Source: Ampelomyces quisqualis | Taxonomy: Eukaryota > Ascomycota > Dothideomycetes > Pleosporales > Phaeosphaeriaceae | Assembly (NCBI GenBank): GCA_018398575.1 | Contig: JAGTXZ010000010.1 | Coordinates: 496,001-560,000, forward strand | Length of the DNA stretch: 64,000 nucleotides | Reading direction: 5' to 3' | Position numbers and translations under genes: made by a program | The notes under the pieces: model-generated | Databases searched by the model: none | Seen by the model: only the letters and a program-made list of their open reading frames with translations | What the model was told of the DNA's origin: nothing | Shown here: positions 32,647 through 43,113 of the stretch, one piece after another | Layout: every line of letters begins with the position of its first letter | Numbering within the stretch: position 1 is the stretch's first letter

Positions 32647-34081
32647 ATGTCCGCTCCGTGTACTGGTACGCAGCGGCAACAAATGCACATGCAGAGCAAT
32701 GATAGCACGCCATGTCCAAACAACCCACCTCTTCCCAAATGGCTCATTTCATCCGACCACCGAGGATGGCGCCGGCCCGTCCAAAACTTCACTCCATCAT
32801 GGGTACGCAGCGCACTCGTCGCAATCCAAACCCCGTGACGCGGGACTAACAAGCACACCAGTTCGCCGTAACAATGGGAACAGGGATCGTGTCAGTGCTG
32901 CTGCAGACGCTGTCAGACGTGTATCCCAGACATGGCTCGTCTCTCCGAACGCTCGGGATCGTCTTCTTCGTCGTCAATGTGTTGCTCTTCGGCGTCATTC
33001 TGGTTGTGTCGATACTGCGGTATGCGCTGTATCCGGCGACGTGGAGGCTCATGCTGCGCCATCCTGTGCAATCGCTGTTTCTTGGCACGCTGCCCATGGG
33101 CTTTGCTACGCTCATGAACATGTTTGTCGCGATATGCGTTCCAGCATGGGGCGGCAGGACGGTGTATGTTGCGTGGGGGATGTGGTGGGTTGATGTGGTT
33201 GTTAGTGTTGCGTGTTGTTTGGGGCTGCCTTTTCAAATGTATGTTTTGTGTATGGCTGGACAAGGGTTGATTATAGGGAGACTGATATGTAGTGTTAGGA
33301 TGACGAAGCATCAAACGCGCCACGAGACGATGACAGCAGCTTGGCTTCTGCCGATTGTCTCGTGCATTGTTGCAGCAGCTTCTGGTGGCGTTGTTGCAGC
33401 GGCTCTACCAGATGCTGATCACGCGGTTATTACCGTCATTACGAGCTATGTTCTCTGGGGCATGGGGGTTCCTCTCGCAATGGTCGTGCTCACGATGTAC
33501 TTCCACCGTCTGGCCATTCACAAATTACCACCCAGCGAAGTCATTGTCAGCGTCTTCCTGCCTCTCGGACCAATGGGCCAGGGTGGCTACGGGATAATGC
33601 AGCTCGGTAAGGTGGCTGCGGAAGTGTTCCCGCAGACAAAGACGCTGCATCCAATGGCCGGCGAGATGCTATATGTCCTGGGGTGGTTGATCGCTATGGT
33701 GCTGTGGGGTTTTGGACTTGTGTGGCTGTTCTTCGCCGTTGCGTCGATTGCGAGGAGTAGGTTCCCGTTCAACATGGGCTGGTGGGGTTTTACGTTCCCG
33801 ATCGGAGTGTTTGCCATGGCGACCATCAGTATTGCTGAACAGCTGCCGTCTGCTTTCTTCAGGCTGCTTGGAACGGTGAGTGGCTTGATTTTGTGCAAAT
33901 ACTTACTATGCTGATCTATGGCTAGGTGCTCGCCATCAGTGTCATCCTACTCTGGCTTGTGGTCGCGGTGGGTACGATGAAGAACATAGTGTTTGGCAAT
34001 TTGTTCGAAGCACCATGTCTGCGCGAGATGGAGAAGAAGGCAAACGCAGTAGCGGTGAGTAAGGAGCGTCAAGACGCTTGA
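32647..34081 (+). CDS. SSU1/TehA-type (TDT family) membrane transporter, probable sulfite efflux pump
   Basis: Four exons: 32647-32802, 32862-33238, 33293-33875, 33926-34081; product 423 residues. Introns end in CCAG, GTAG and CTAG. Intron 2 is 54 bases without stops and could be read through by mistake; removing it gives a sequence like other members of the family. A short hydrophilic N terminus with FTPSW/FAVTMGTGIVS is the family signature, followed by about ten hydrophobic segments (for example MTAAWLLPIVSCIVAAASGG). The family carries C4-dicarboxylates (Mae1) or exports sulfite (SSU1). The FTPSW-FAVTMGTGI start favours the SSU1 branch, but substrate is inference. Plasma membrane location is expected. 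Confidence 0.85.
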
Positions 34082-34616
34082 GATGTGTCTGCGCTACTGA
34101 CACCATGGCTTGTACTGGTGTATTGCTATGCAAGTTCGCGCTCCCGAAATTGCATGCAGGTGAGACAGGACATTTCTTTTTCTGCCCTCTGCTCTGAAAG
34201 TCACCTGTAACCAAGCAGTCTGCTCCAAGATTTGCCATAGCCGACGTTCACTCATCGCAAGCTTGGCGGCGCATTCTATTGGCGGCGCGCAGCGAGGCTG
34301 CTGGTTGCCAGGCACCGACGAGCTCCACCAAGTGATACCAAAAGGCGTGATTGGCTGGCTTTGCCTGGTTATCTAAGCCTTCCATCCGCTTCGAAGTGAT
34401 GCGGCGGCACGCTAAACTCGGTGCACGGACAGCCCGCCGTGGAGCTACTACCTCATCACTGAGCTGCCTCCGAGCTACTTCACCTCCACGTCCGCCCCCA
34501 TCGCCTGCCCATCACACCTTCCCCACACCGCAACTCCCGCCCCAACACCGCCGCCGCCTTTCGACACGCCTCATCCGAAAAGGCTCACTTGCTGCATCCA
34601 CAGACAGTCCGCAAAC
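34082..34616. promoter_or_regulatory. Promoter region of CDC48
   Basis: A 535-base spacer. The part just before the start (34480-34600) is C-rich and purine-poor, typical of strongly expressed fungal genes. No named site is seen. Confidence 0.4.
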
Positions 34617-37277
34617 ATGTCGGCCGAAGACTACACCACGCCCAAGGTGGATCTGTCAAAGTAAGTCCACTCGCCACCGCCGTTGTATGAGGAAGCAGCG
34701 GCTGACCCCGCAACCCGCAGAGATCCATCTGGCGCTGAAGTCAAGGACGTGAGTATCGCCGCCAACCGCCCGGCCGTGCCGAGCACTGACCCGCCACAGA
34801 AAGACGAGACCGCAACCGCCATCCTCAAGAAGAAGAAGAAGCCAAACTCGCTCATGTAAGAATCCCGGCGGCCCGAAAGTCTCGGCGGCTAACGATTTCC
34901 AGCGTCACCGACGCCGTCAACGATGACAACTCCATCATCGCACTCTCGAACAACACCATGGAGACGCTCCAGCTGTTCCGTGGTGACACAGTCCTCGTGA
35001 AGGGCAAGAAGCGCAAGGACACAGTCTTGATTGTTCTTGCAGACGACGATCTCGATGATGGCTCAGCGCGGATAAACCGAGTTGTTCGCCACAACCTGCG
35101 GGTCAAGCACGGCGACGTGATCACCATCCACCCATGCCCCGACATCAAATACGTACGTGTCATCTCCGACATCTGAGCACTGGAGTCAGTTACTGATTGC
35201 TACACAGGCCAAGCGCATCGCAGTCCTCCCCATTGCAGATACCGTCGAGGGTATCACCGGCTCTTTATTCGACGTCTTCCTCGCCCCATATTTCCGCGAA
35301 GCCTACCGACCCGTCCGTCAGGGCGACACATTCACAGCCCGCGGTGGCATGCGACAAGTCGAGTTCAAGGTTGTAGAGGTCGACCCACCGGAGTTCGGCA
35401 TTGTCGCACAAGATACAGTCATCCATTGCGAGGGTGAGCCCATCCAGCGCGAAGACGAGGAGGGTAACCTCAACGAGGTCGGCTACGATGATATTGGTGG
35501 CTGCCGCAAGCAGATGGCACAGATTCGAGAGCTGGTTGAGCTGCCTTTAAGGCATCCTCAGCTCTTCAAGTCCATCGGTATCAAGCCTCCACGTGGTATT
35601 CTCATGTATGGGCCTCCCGGTACCGGCAAGACGCTCATGGCTCGTGCTGTGGCAAACGAGACCGGTGCCTTTTTCTTCCTGATCAACGGCCCCGAGATCA
35701 TGTCCAAGATGGCCGGTGAGTCAGAATCGAATCTGCGAAAGGCATTCGAGGAGGCGGAGAAGAACTCGCCTGCGATCATCTTCATTGATGAAATCGATTC
35801 CATCGCACCCAAGCGTGAGAAGACCAACGGTGAAGTCGAGCGACGTGTCGTCTCGCAGCTGCTCACCCTCATGGACGGCATGAAGGCGCGTTCCAACGTT
35901 GTCGTCATGGCCGCCACTAACCGTCCCAACTCCATCGACCCTGCGCTCCGTCGTTTCGGACGTTTCGATCGCGAAGTCGACATCGGCATTCCCGACCCCA
36001 CTGGCCGTCTCGAGATCCTCCAAATCCACACCAAGAACATGAAGCTCGGCGACGATGTTGACTTACAGTCGATTGCTTCCGAGACACACGGTTACGTTGG
36101 TTCCGATTTGGCATCTCTCTGTTCAGAGGCGGCCATGCAGCAGATTCGTGAGAAGATGGATCTTATTGACCTGGATGAGGACACCATCGATGCTGAAGTC
36201 TTGGACTCGCTCGGTGTTACCATGGAGAACTTCCGCTTCGCTCTCGGCGTTTCCAACCCATCTGCGCTCCGTGAAGTCGCAGTCGTCGAGGTTCCCAACG
36301 TGCGATGGGAGGACATTGGTGGTCTCGAGGAGGTCAAGCGCGAGCTCATCGAGAGCGTACAGTACCCCGTCGACCATCCCGACAAGTTCCTCAAGTTCGG
36401 CATGTCCCCATCGCGAGGTGTGCTCTTCTACGGTCCTCCTGGTACTGGTAAGACGCTGCTCGCAAAGGCTGTTGCTAATGAGTGCGCTGCCAACTTCATC
36501 TCCATCAAGGGGCCCGAGCTGCTGTCTATGTGGTTCGGTGAGTCTGAGAGCAACATCCGTGACATCTTCGACAAGGCGCGTGCGGCTGCACCATGTGTCG
36601 TCTTCCTCGACGAGTTGGACTCGATTGCCAAGTCGCGTGGTGGATCCAATGGCGACGCTGGCGGTGCGTCTGACCGTGTTGTCAACCAGCTTCTCACTGA
36701 GATGGATGGCATGACATCGAAGAAGAACGTTTTCGTGATTGGTGCCACCAATCGCCCTGAGCAGCTCGACAACGCCCTGTGCCGTCCCGGTCGTCTCGAC
36801 ACCCTTGTCTACGTTCCTCTGCCCGACCTTGCGTCGCGAACGAGCATTCTCAAGGCTCAGCTCCGCAAGACCCCTGTCGCCCCCGATGTGGACGTCGAGT
36901 TCATCGCCCAGAACACGCACGGATTCTCTGGTGCCGACCTCGGCTTCATCACACAGCGTGCCGTCAAGCTCGCCATCAAGCAGTCCATCTCCCTGGATAT
37001 CGAGCGCCGCAAGGCCCTCGAGGCAGCTGGCGAAGACGTCGACATGGAGGAGGCTGAGGATGCTGTGCCTGAGCTTACCAAGGCTCACTTCGAGGAGGCC
37101 ATGCGCTCGGCTCGTCGCTCCGTCACGGACGTGGAGATTCGCCGCTACGAGGCATTTGCACAGTCGATGAAGAACTCTGGTGGATCCAGCTTCTTCCGCT
37201 TCCCTGAGGGTGACCAGGCTGCCGATGGGCAGAACTCTTTTGGAAACGCTGGTGAGGACGAGGATCTGTACAACTAG
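34617..37277 (+). CDS. CDC48: AAA+ ATPase Cdc48 (p97/VCP)
   Basis: Five exons: 34617-34660, 34721-34748, 34800-34855, 34903-35152, 35208-37277; product 815 residues. The four introns all fall in the first 126 codons, and exon 2 is only 28 bases. The N domain (about 30-200) is followed by two AAA modules. D1 has Walker A GPPGTGKT at 261-268 and Walker B IIFIDEIDSI; D2 has Walker A at 535-542 and Walker B VVFLDELDSI. The C terminus ends EDEDLYN, the conserved cofactor-binding tail. Cdc48 is a hexameric unfoldase that extracts ubiquitinated proteins from membranes and complexes (ERAD, proteasome delivery, ribosome quality control). It lies tail-to-tail with the proline-repeat gene. Confidence 0.97.
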
Positions 37278-37588
37278 ATGAACGAGGATTTCTATGTCGG
37301 TATTGGTGCGCTTTTGACGGCCATGTGCCTCGAAATTAGACAGTAATTGCAGGTGCATTTCATCATGAATGGGTGGGAAGTGAGAATGGGATCTTGAACG
37401 CCAATGAATTGAGAATGAAAATGTATGGTTTCCATCTCCATGCGCGACTGGGTTTCGCAGTCTAGCAATGATGCCTAACCATGCCCTGCCCACAAGTAGT
37501 ATCAATGCTTCCAGCCATGCTTATCCGTAATGATATCAACGACAGCCAACCGCTTTGGCCACATGCAAACTTTCTTCCAGGCGCGCAC
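37278..37588. other. Convergent spacer
   Basis: A 311-base gap between the 3' ends of CDC48 and the proline-repeat/Cys-rich gene. Nothing else is recognised. Confidence 0.5.
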
Positions 37589-38728
37589 TCAAGCCTTCCA
37601 AAAAGGTTTCCGCTGCTCGCGCGCGCCCCGCTTCCTGCAGGCATTCGCCTTCAAAGTGCTGCGACAGCGAGGACAAGGCAGATGGTCGGAGCAATCGCGG
37701 CCATCGGTGTGATTGACATGACAAATGTTGCAGCGGCGCGACAAGTGTTTCCACTCTTGGTATCTGAGTGAGCGACATGGTCTGCGCCAATCTCGGCACA
37801 TGGTACACGACGCGAGGTCCCTGAACATGATGCGGTTGCCGTGCGTGTCTTGATGTTGGCAGACGTAACCGGCTCGAAAGCATTCGTAGCAGTCGCCTGT
37901 TGGGGCGGACCAGCCTTCGGGCGTGGGGGTGCGTAACGGGGATGGTGGAGGTGGCGGCGGCTGCGGCTTAGCAAGGTCGTCGGGCCACATGACGATTGGC
38001 AGAGGTGGCATATGAGCCATACTTTGCGGTACATTTTGAGGCTCAGTAGACGAATAAGCACCTGGTGGAAGCGGGAAAAATGGCTGAGGTGGTTGAGGCT
38101 GAGGTGGATCTATACCTGCTGCCCGTCCACCTAGCATGTCCGATTGAAACGAATGAGGGGCTTGGGGAAGCGGTTGGAAAGATGTAGGATCCTGTGGTGG
38201 CTGCCCTGAGAAAAATTGAGGACCGTGTGGATGCGAGGACCGCTGAGGGTCGTATAGAGGTGGGGGCGGCGTATGATCCCAAGGCAGTTGCTGACCTTGC
38301 TGAGCACCATACATTGAGGATTGAAAAGGCGGAGTACCATACAGCTGAGATTGGAATGGAGCGGGACCATGGAGCTGTGATTGAATAGGCCGTTGAGCAA
38401 GCAGCTGTGCCTGACCAGGGTGAGATGGCGAATTTCCTGGTTGAACAGGGTGGAAACCATGGAAATCTGGTTGCGCAGGGTGGAAACCATGGAAATCTGG
38501 TTGCACGGGGTGGAAACCATGGAGAGACGGCTGAATTAGCTGGGGTCCGTGAACATCCGATTGCACAGGGTGGAAACCATGGAGAGGCGGCTGAGGGAGC
38601 CATGGTGAATATGTAGGCTGGGCATCGGTAGCTATATGCGGAGCCTGAAGGGCCTGAAGAGATGGTGGATCCGGATGAATATGACCAGAGTTTGGGTGGG
38701 GAGGCAAAGATAGATTGTGCCTCCTGTA
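37589..38728 (-). CDS. Proline-repeat protein with Cys-rich C terminus
   Basis: A minus-strand frame of about 380 codons ending at 37589. The first two thirds are Pro/Gln/His-rich, with tandem ten-residue units of the type LHGFHPVQPD (at least four clear copies, coded around 38430-38600) and looser QSQLHGP/QSQLYGT units. The last 110 residues hold CxxC pairs (CYEC, CTMC, CNIC, CPRC) plus single Cys and His, so several small zinc sites are likely. No in-frame ATG exists before the repeats. The motif CACATACAG at about 38726-38734 looks like a 3' splice site, so a short upstream exon probably supplies the start; I could not place it. The family is not recognised. Confidence 0.6.
   Translation of the reverse strand, partial: YRRHNLSLPPHPNSGHIHPDPPSLQALQAPHIATDAQPTYSPWLPQPPLHGFHPVQSDVHGPQLIQPSLHGFHPVQPDFHGFHPAQPDFHGFHPVQPGNSPSHPGQAQLLAQRPIQSQLHGPAPFQSQLYGTPPFQSSMYGAQQGQQLPWDHTPPPPLYDPQRSSHPHGPQFFSGQPPQDPTSFQPLPQAPHSFQSDMLGGRAAGIDPPQPQPPQPFFPLPPGAYSSTEPQNVPQSMAHMPPLPIVMWPDDLAKPQPPPPPPSPLRTPTPEGWSAPTGDCYECFRAGYVCQHQDTHGNRIMFRDLASCTMCRDWRRPCRSLRYQEWKHLSRRCNICHVNHTDGRDCSDHLPCPRCRSTLKANACRKRGAREQRKPFWKA
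38430..38600. repeat. 30-bp tandem repeats inside the proline-repeat gene
   Basis: Units containing GGTGGAAACCATGGA recur every 30 bases (with one longer interval), matching the ten-residue protein repeat on the minus strand. The plus strand is also open across the array (GGNHGNLVAQ units) because the period is a multiple of three. Confidence 0.75.
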
Positions 38729-38921
38729 TGTGCATGTCAATACAACGCCAACAATGAGCTATGATAGGTTGGAGTAGTACATGTGGCGTGGATTCGGGCC
38801 ATCAAACGACACGTTGACGAAGATCCATGGTGCCTGGGCGGCAAGGACTCTGGTATGGAGTGGCGAGCTAGTCCCCAAGGTTAGTGTGGTGCGAGAGGCG
38901 AGGGTTGGAGAAGCGAAGATA

Positions 38922-39536
38922 TCACGAGTCGTCCTCTGTGATATCACACACTTTCTCCAACTCCCTTCGGACCGTCTTTGTCCCTTCGACGATGGCTTTG
39001 CTGGGAATCTTCAAGTGGTACTTTTGCTCGTCTCGATTCGCGCCGTTGGTCTGGTCGTCGTGGCCCTGCATCTGCTGCCTGATGCTGTCCATGGCCAGGG
39101 CACGTGCTTGGTCGACGCTGGTAGCCTGGCCCGAGCGGAACAGATGGGTGACGTAGCCGCGCAACTCGTCCTTGAAGCCCGACTCGGCAAGCTGGCGGTC
39201 GAGGGAGGCTTCGATGTTGCGGATGCCGTCGCCGGACAGCAGGGCGGAGTAGATGTTGTTGCGAAGGTCCTGCGAGATGTGGTTCTGCGCCTCGGCGGTG
39301 CCGATGGCGATGGGTTTGTTGTTGGCCACGGCGCTGGGTTGGTTGTTGGCCATGGCGCTGGGTTGGTTTGTCGGGGCAGCGGCAGCGGCAATGTTGCAGG
39401 AAGGATAGGGGGACTTGCACTTGGGACGAGGTGGTGGTGGCTGAGTAAGCTGACGAGCGGAAGGGGCGTGTGTAGCGGGAAAGACGTTGGGTGGAGCTTT
39501 GACGTCTTCCCCGCCCGCGTCAGGCACTGTGCACAT
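38922..39536 (-). CDS. Sus1/ENY2-like protein (SAGA and TREX-2 subunit)
   Basis: Minus-strand frame of 204 residues from the ATG at 39536; an internal ATG at 39353 in a strong context (GCCATGG) would give 143 residues, closer to family size. The second half fits the helical Sus1/ENY2 fold: IYSALLSGDGIRNIEASLDR and QLAESGFKDELRGYV, ending in IPSKAIVEGTKTVRRELEKV, which lines up with the ENY2 order (I-x3-L-x2-[TS]-G, then L-x-E-[CS]-G-[WF]-K-D, then the C-terminal helix). Known Sus1 links the SAGA deubiquitinase module to mRNA export at the nuclear pore. The N-terminal 85 residues are Pro/Ala/Asn-rich with a small internal duplication (NQPSAMANNQPSAVANN). Confidence 0.6.
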   Translation of the reverse strand: MCTVPDAGGEDVKAPPNVFPATHAPSARQLTQPPPPRPKCKSPYPSCNIAAAAAPTNQPSAMANNQPSAVANNKPIAIGTAEAQNHISQDLRNNIYSALLSGDGIRNIEASLDRQLAESGFKDELRGYVTHLFRSGQATSVDQARALAMDSIRQQMQGHDDQTNGANRDEQKYHLKIPSKAIVEGTKTVRRELEKVCDITEDDS

Positions 39537-39884
39537 ATATCATATGTATACGGATACGGAGTACGTATCCGGACATACATAGTACATACGGTATACCGAC
39601 CCGCCCACCCGCCCAAGATCTTCGCGAGGTGCGCGGGTAACCACAAGGACCTACTCCGTACTCGGTACATACCGAGTACTCCGCACCGCTGAGCGCGAAA
39701 CACGCCGGCTCAATCTCGCTTCGTCTCAAGACAGGGTGCAGACTCACGACGTGCTGCGTGCACCTCGCGCCCGCGGGATCCCAGCACCAGCCTCGCCTCG
39801 CCCCCCCCAGCTTGGGCGCCTCCGCGCTGTTCGCCGCCTCTCCTTCCCCACCCCCCTTCGACCACGCGGCCGACGTCACCCGCC
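39537..39884. promoter_or_regulatory. Divergent promoter with perfect palindromes
   Basis: A 348-base gap between the Sus1-like gene and STE50. It holds two perfect inverted repeats. CGGATACG (39551-39558) pairs with CGTATCCG (39564-39571). GTACTCGGTA (39658-39667) pairs with TACCGAGTAC (39670-39679) around a two-base spacer. Both are built from the TACGGAGTA-like microelement seen elsewhere in the window. They could be binding sites or a mobile micro-repeat. Confidence 0.6.
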
Positions 39885-41565
39885 ATGGCCTACGCGACCA
39901 AGTACCACGAGGACTCGGACGCCGACGACGAGTTTGAGCGCAGCGTCATGAGTCCCGCCCTGCCGCCCGACTACGAGAACTCGCCCACCAGCTCCGGCCC
40001 GCTGAGCACCGAGCACACGCCCACCACCTTCACCCACTCCCGGGACAGCAAGAGCAGCCCGACCGGCCTGATCACCGAGTGGACCGAAGACCACGTCGCC
40101 GACTTCATCTCCGACCTCGGACTGGAGCAGTATGCGGACACGTTTGCCGGTATGTGGCCGTGCCCAGCGCCGTGTCGCCGTACTAACCCGCCCGCAGAGG
40201 AGGTCATTTCGGGAGACGTGCTGGCAGCTCTCCAGCATGCCGAGCTCAAAGAGATGGGCATTAGCAGCGTCGGACACCGTCTGACCATTCTCAAGGCCGT
40301 CTACGAGATCAAGGTCAAGCAGAACGTGCCCTTGGAGCCCGACGACTACGTGCCCTTGTGTAAGCCTCCCCTTCCCCGCCTCCCACATGCCCTCCATGCT
40401 CACCTCGGCCACAGCTGCGGATACATCGGCACAAGAAGCCCCACCCACACAAGACGACTTTGCCAAAGTCATTCGAGTCGTACAGATGCGCGACGAGCGC
40501 ATACACACGGCCGAGTCGGAGCTGCGCCACCTTCGCGAAGACCTCAGCAGAGTGATAGACGAGAACAAGCGGCTGCGCGAGGAAATGCTGCCCCTCCTGC
40601 GCATGCTCAAAGACAGCCAGCAGCCGCTGCCCACGCCCCACGAACACAGCATCACATCTCCACCGGCAGCTCAAGAGAGATCCGCCGGAAGCAGTTTGTC
40701 GCGTAAGTTCTCTACCAAGAAGCTTTTCCTAGGCTCGGCTCCCAAGAATCCCTCTCCAACGATTCAAGAGCACCGCACTCTGATCGATCATTTTTCGTTG
40801 GATCCTTCAGCAGCAGCTGTGGCAGCATCCTCACACCTCACAGCTTCTCTTGGCGGCGCTCCGCAATTGTCACCCAACTCCATCACCCAACCCTCCCCCA
40901 CATCACCAGCCTATGCACAGAACCAGAGCCGCCAGCAAAACACCCGCGACACAGGCCGCGCTGGCCACGACCACGAAACGACACCAAACTGGCCCACATC
41001 GAGCCACTGGGCTTCCGACTCGACAATGGTATCAGATCGCAACCGCGACCCCCGCGCAACTCCAGCTCCACTATCCTCACGACCGCTACGAAATAACGCA
41101 CAATCCACGCCCAACCCTGATGATCGAGACCCGCCATTGTCTGGTGGTTCCAGTACCATGAACGCCCCCACATCTACGCCTGCTTCAACGCCATCTACCA
41201 ACCCACAAGTCGAGATATTCAAATCCTTCCGCGTGTCCATTGACGATCCATGTCACAAGGTGCTGCCTGTCGCACTCAAAAAATACAACATCACTGCAGA
41301 CTGGCGGCAATATGCGCTGTACATTGTACACGGTGATCAAGAGCGCTGTTTGGGTCTGAACGAACGGCCTTTGATCTTATTCAAACAGCTGGACAAGGAA
41401 GGCCGGAAGCCCATGTTTATGCTGAGAAAACACGCCGCGCCGGCAGAAGGACATGTCAGCACCGTCGGCGGAAACGACGTGCGACCCGTACCATCCGGAT
41501 CCGATGGATTTGGCTGGGGAGGTGGGCAGAGCAGAGGAAGTGCACTCCCCGGCGGGGTCTTGTAA
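39885..41565 (+). CDS. STE50: Ste50-type MAP kinase adaptor (SAM + RA domains)
   Basis: Three exons: 39885-40149, 40198-40359, 40415-41565; product 525 residues. Both introns are phase 1, and intron 1 has a TACTAAC branch site. A SAM domain lies at about 66-130 (WTEDHVADFISDLGLEQYAD, then LKEMGISSVGHRLTILKAV). A coiled-coil-like stretch follows (about 165-205), then a Ser/Pro-rich linker with SRKFSTKKLFLG, and a Ras-association domain at about 408-483. This is the order of fungal Ste50, which couples the MAPKKK Ste11 to Ras/Cdc42-type GTPases in pheromone, filamentation and osmotic-stress signalling. It acts in the cytoplasm and at the plasma membrane. Confidence 0.92.
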
Positions 41566-42456
41566 AAGTCGGGTCAATTCCGAGGACATGGTGCCTTGAT
41601 CTTCTCGAGTGCAAGAGCTTGGGTTTGTTCATGGACGAGAGGCAAGATGCACGACTCGACGCCGAGACCACCGCTCCAAGTCACAGTAGCATTTGTGGTT
41701 CAGAATGTCCACCACATCAAACGGACTTTTGACGCAGTCATAGCATCGACCATGAGATTCCAAAACGACGCATAACCCGGTGCAAACTCTTTGCTTGTGA
41801 TGATGCAAACTTATTCGCCGGTTTACTCCTACAAGGCAACAGTAAGACAGCCTCGACAAGACGATGGAACAAGAAGAAAGATGGGAGGAAGACATGTTGT
41901 ACGCAGCGCTTTGTAATTGAACAATCTTGACGCATGTTGAAACAGTAAACCAGAGATATTAGTCCTATCATTTCCAGCAAGCAAAAGGCCATTTGCACGA
42001 ATAAGAAAGCTCCCAATCCAAGACGAATTCAGCTTACATGAGGTGCTTCACAATCTAAACACCAAATATTTGTCCACTTTATGCATTTCCTTGGCCCAAT
42101 CTTTTCTCTCCACCCCCCTCCCTCCGTCTTCATGTCTTCCTTCTGCACTTCCACTCCGCCCTGCTCACACCGTCGGTCAAATCACCCCTGATACTCCCCA
42201 TTCAACACAAAGATGTTGTGTTGAGAGTGTGTTCTCACTGCCGCGACACCCTGCGTGGCACACGAGGGTGATTTTTGCATGGTGGATGGTGGATGGTGGG
42301 GGCGCAAAGTAGTGGCGTGGAAGTGGGAGTGTGGTGTGTGCAGGCGATGATGAGAAGAGGGGTTGTGGACTTGGTGTTATGGACTTGCATCTCAGTTTGG
42401 AACCATGGATGTGTTTTTCCATTTTCCGCCATTGCATCATGTCATTGTCTCGGGCA
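41566..42456. other. Convergent intergenic region
   Basis: An 891-base gap between the 3' ends of STE50 and CSL4. Only shadow frames; nothing recognised. Confidence 0.5.
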
Positions 42457-43113
42457 TCAAAACGGCTTGGCCGCCTTCCTGGGCTCGGCGCGCCCACTGA
42501 CCGGGTCGCAAAACTCCCTCCAACTCACAGGATACATGACTCTGCCGTCCTCGCTCCGCGCCACCACAACGCCCAACTCGTTCCGGTCCGTCGCAACGTA
42601 GTAATTGCTCTGATCGCCCAGGCTAATCACGACGCCGCGCACCAAATCGCCCACGCGGAAACTCTGGTCGATTCGAATCTTGTCTTTTTCTGTTGCGCGC
42701 ACGTCTTCGCGCCGGATTTGCCCTTGGAACGCTTCGCGGCATACCGTCGAGCCGATGACGAGGATCTCGCACGTGGCGAAGCGTGCGCCTAGACGGGTTA
42801 TGCGCGCCAGCACGACCGAGTCGACTTCGGGGAGGATGGGTGCGCCGCCGCCGCTGCCTGTGCCGAGGATGCCGGGATCGGACGTGGTGTTTGGGGGGCG
42901 GGATATCGAGATGAGGGGAACGAGTTTGGATTTCGATGTTGTTGATGTTGTGGAGAGTGCTTGTTGCGAGGTGCGCGGTGTTGGTGAGGATAATACGGGC
43001 CCGGCTATTGAGGCGTAGATTTGTTGCTCGTAGATGTGTGTGCCTGGTCCGGGGAGGTAGTTGTCTGTTGACCCAAGGAGTTGCCCTGGTAGGGCTAGAG
43101 ATGGGAGGGACAT
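42457..43113 (-). CDS. CSL4: RNA exosome core subunit Csl4
   Basis: Single exon on the minus strand, 218 residues from the ATG at 43113. The frame is open further upstream, but this Met begins the family N terminus (MSLPSLALPGQLLG, then an N-terminal barrel motif around LPGPGTHIYEQQIYASIAGP). An S1-type RNA-binding domain follows at about 90-175 (VLARITRLGARFATCEILVI, then the FRVGDLVRGVVISLGD strand pair). The C terminus has the conserved WREFCDP stretch. Csl4 is one of the cap subunits of the exosome, which degrades and trims RNA 3' to 5' in nucleus and cytoplasm. Dcp2 in this window works on the opposite mRNA end. Confidence 0.92.
   Translation of the reverse strand: MSLPSLALPGQLLGSTDNYLPGPGTHIYEQQIYASIAGPVLSSPTPRTSQQALSTTSTTSKSKLVPLISISRPPNTTSDPGILGTGSGGGAPILPEVDSVVLARITRLGARFATCEILVIGSTVCREAFQGQIRREDVRATEKDKIRIDQSFRVGDLVRGVVISLGDQSNYYVATDRNELGVVVARSEDGRVMYPVSWREFCDPVSGRAEPRKAAKPF

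Noticed and set aside
22522..34081. Secondary-metabolite gene cluster (hydrolase, Zn2Cys6 factor, transporter)
   Set aside because: No core synthase or tailoring enzymes; the genes between them are a DNA-repair nuclease and a RING protein.
36123..37505. Minus-strand ORF of 460 codons
   Set aside because: Antisense shadow of the CDC48 AAA modules.
38781..39692. Plus-strand ORF of 303 codons
   Set aside because: Antisense to the Sus1-like gene; no domain, and it ends in palindromic promoter DNA.
40700..40720. GTAAGT as an intron donor in STE50
   Set aside because: The reading continues through the conserved SRKFSTKKLFLG motif, so it is coding.
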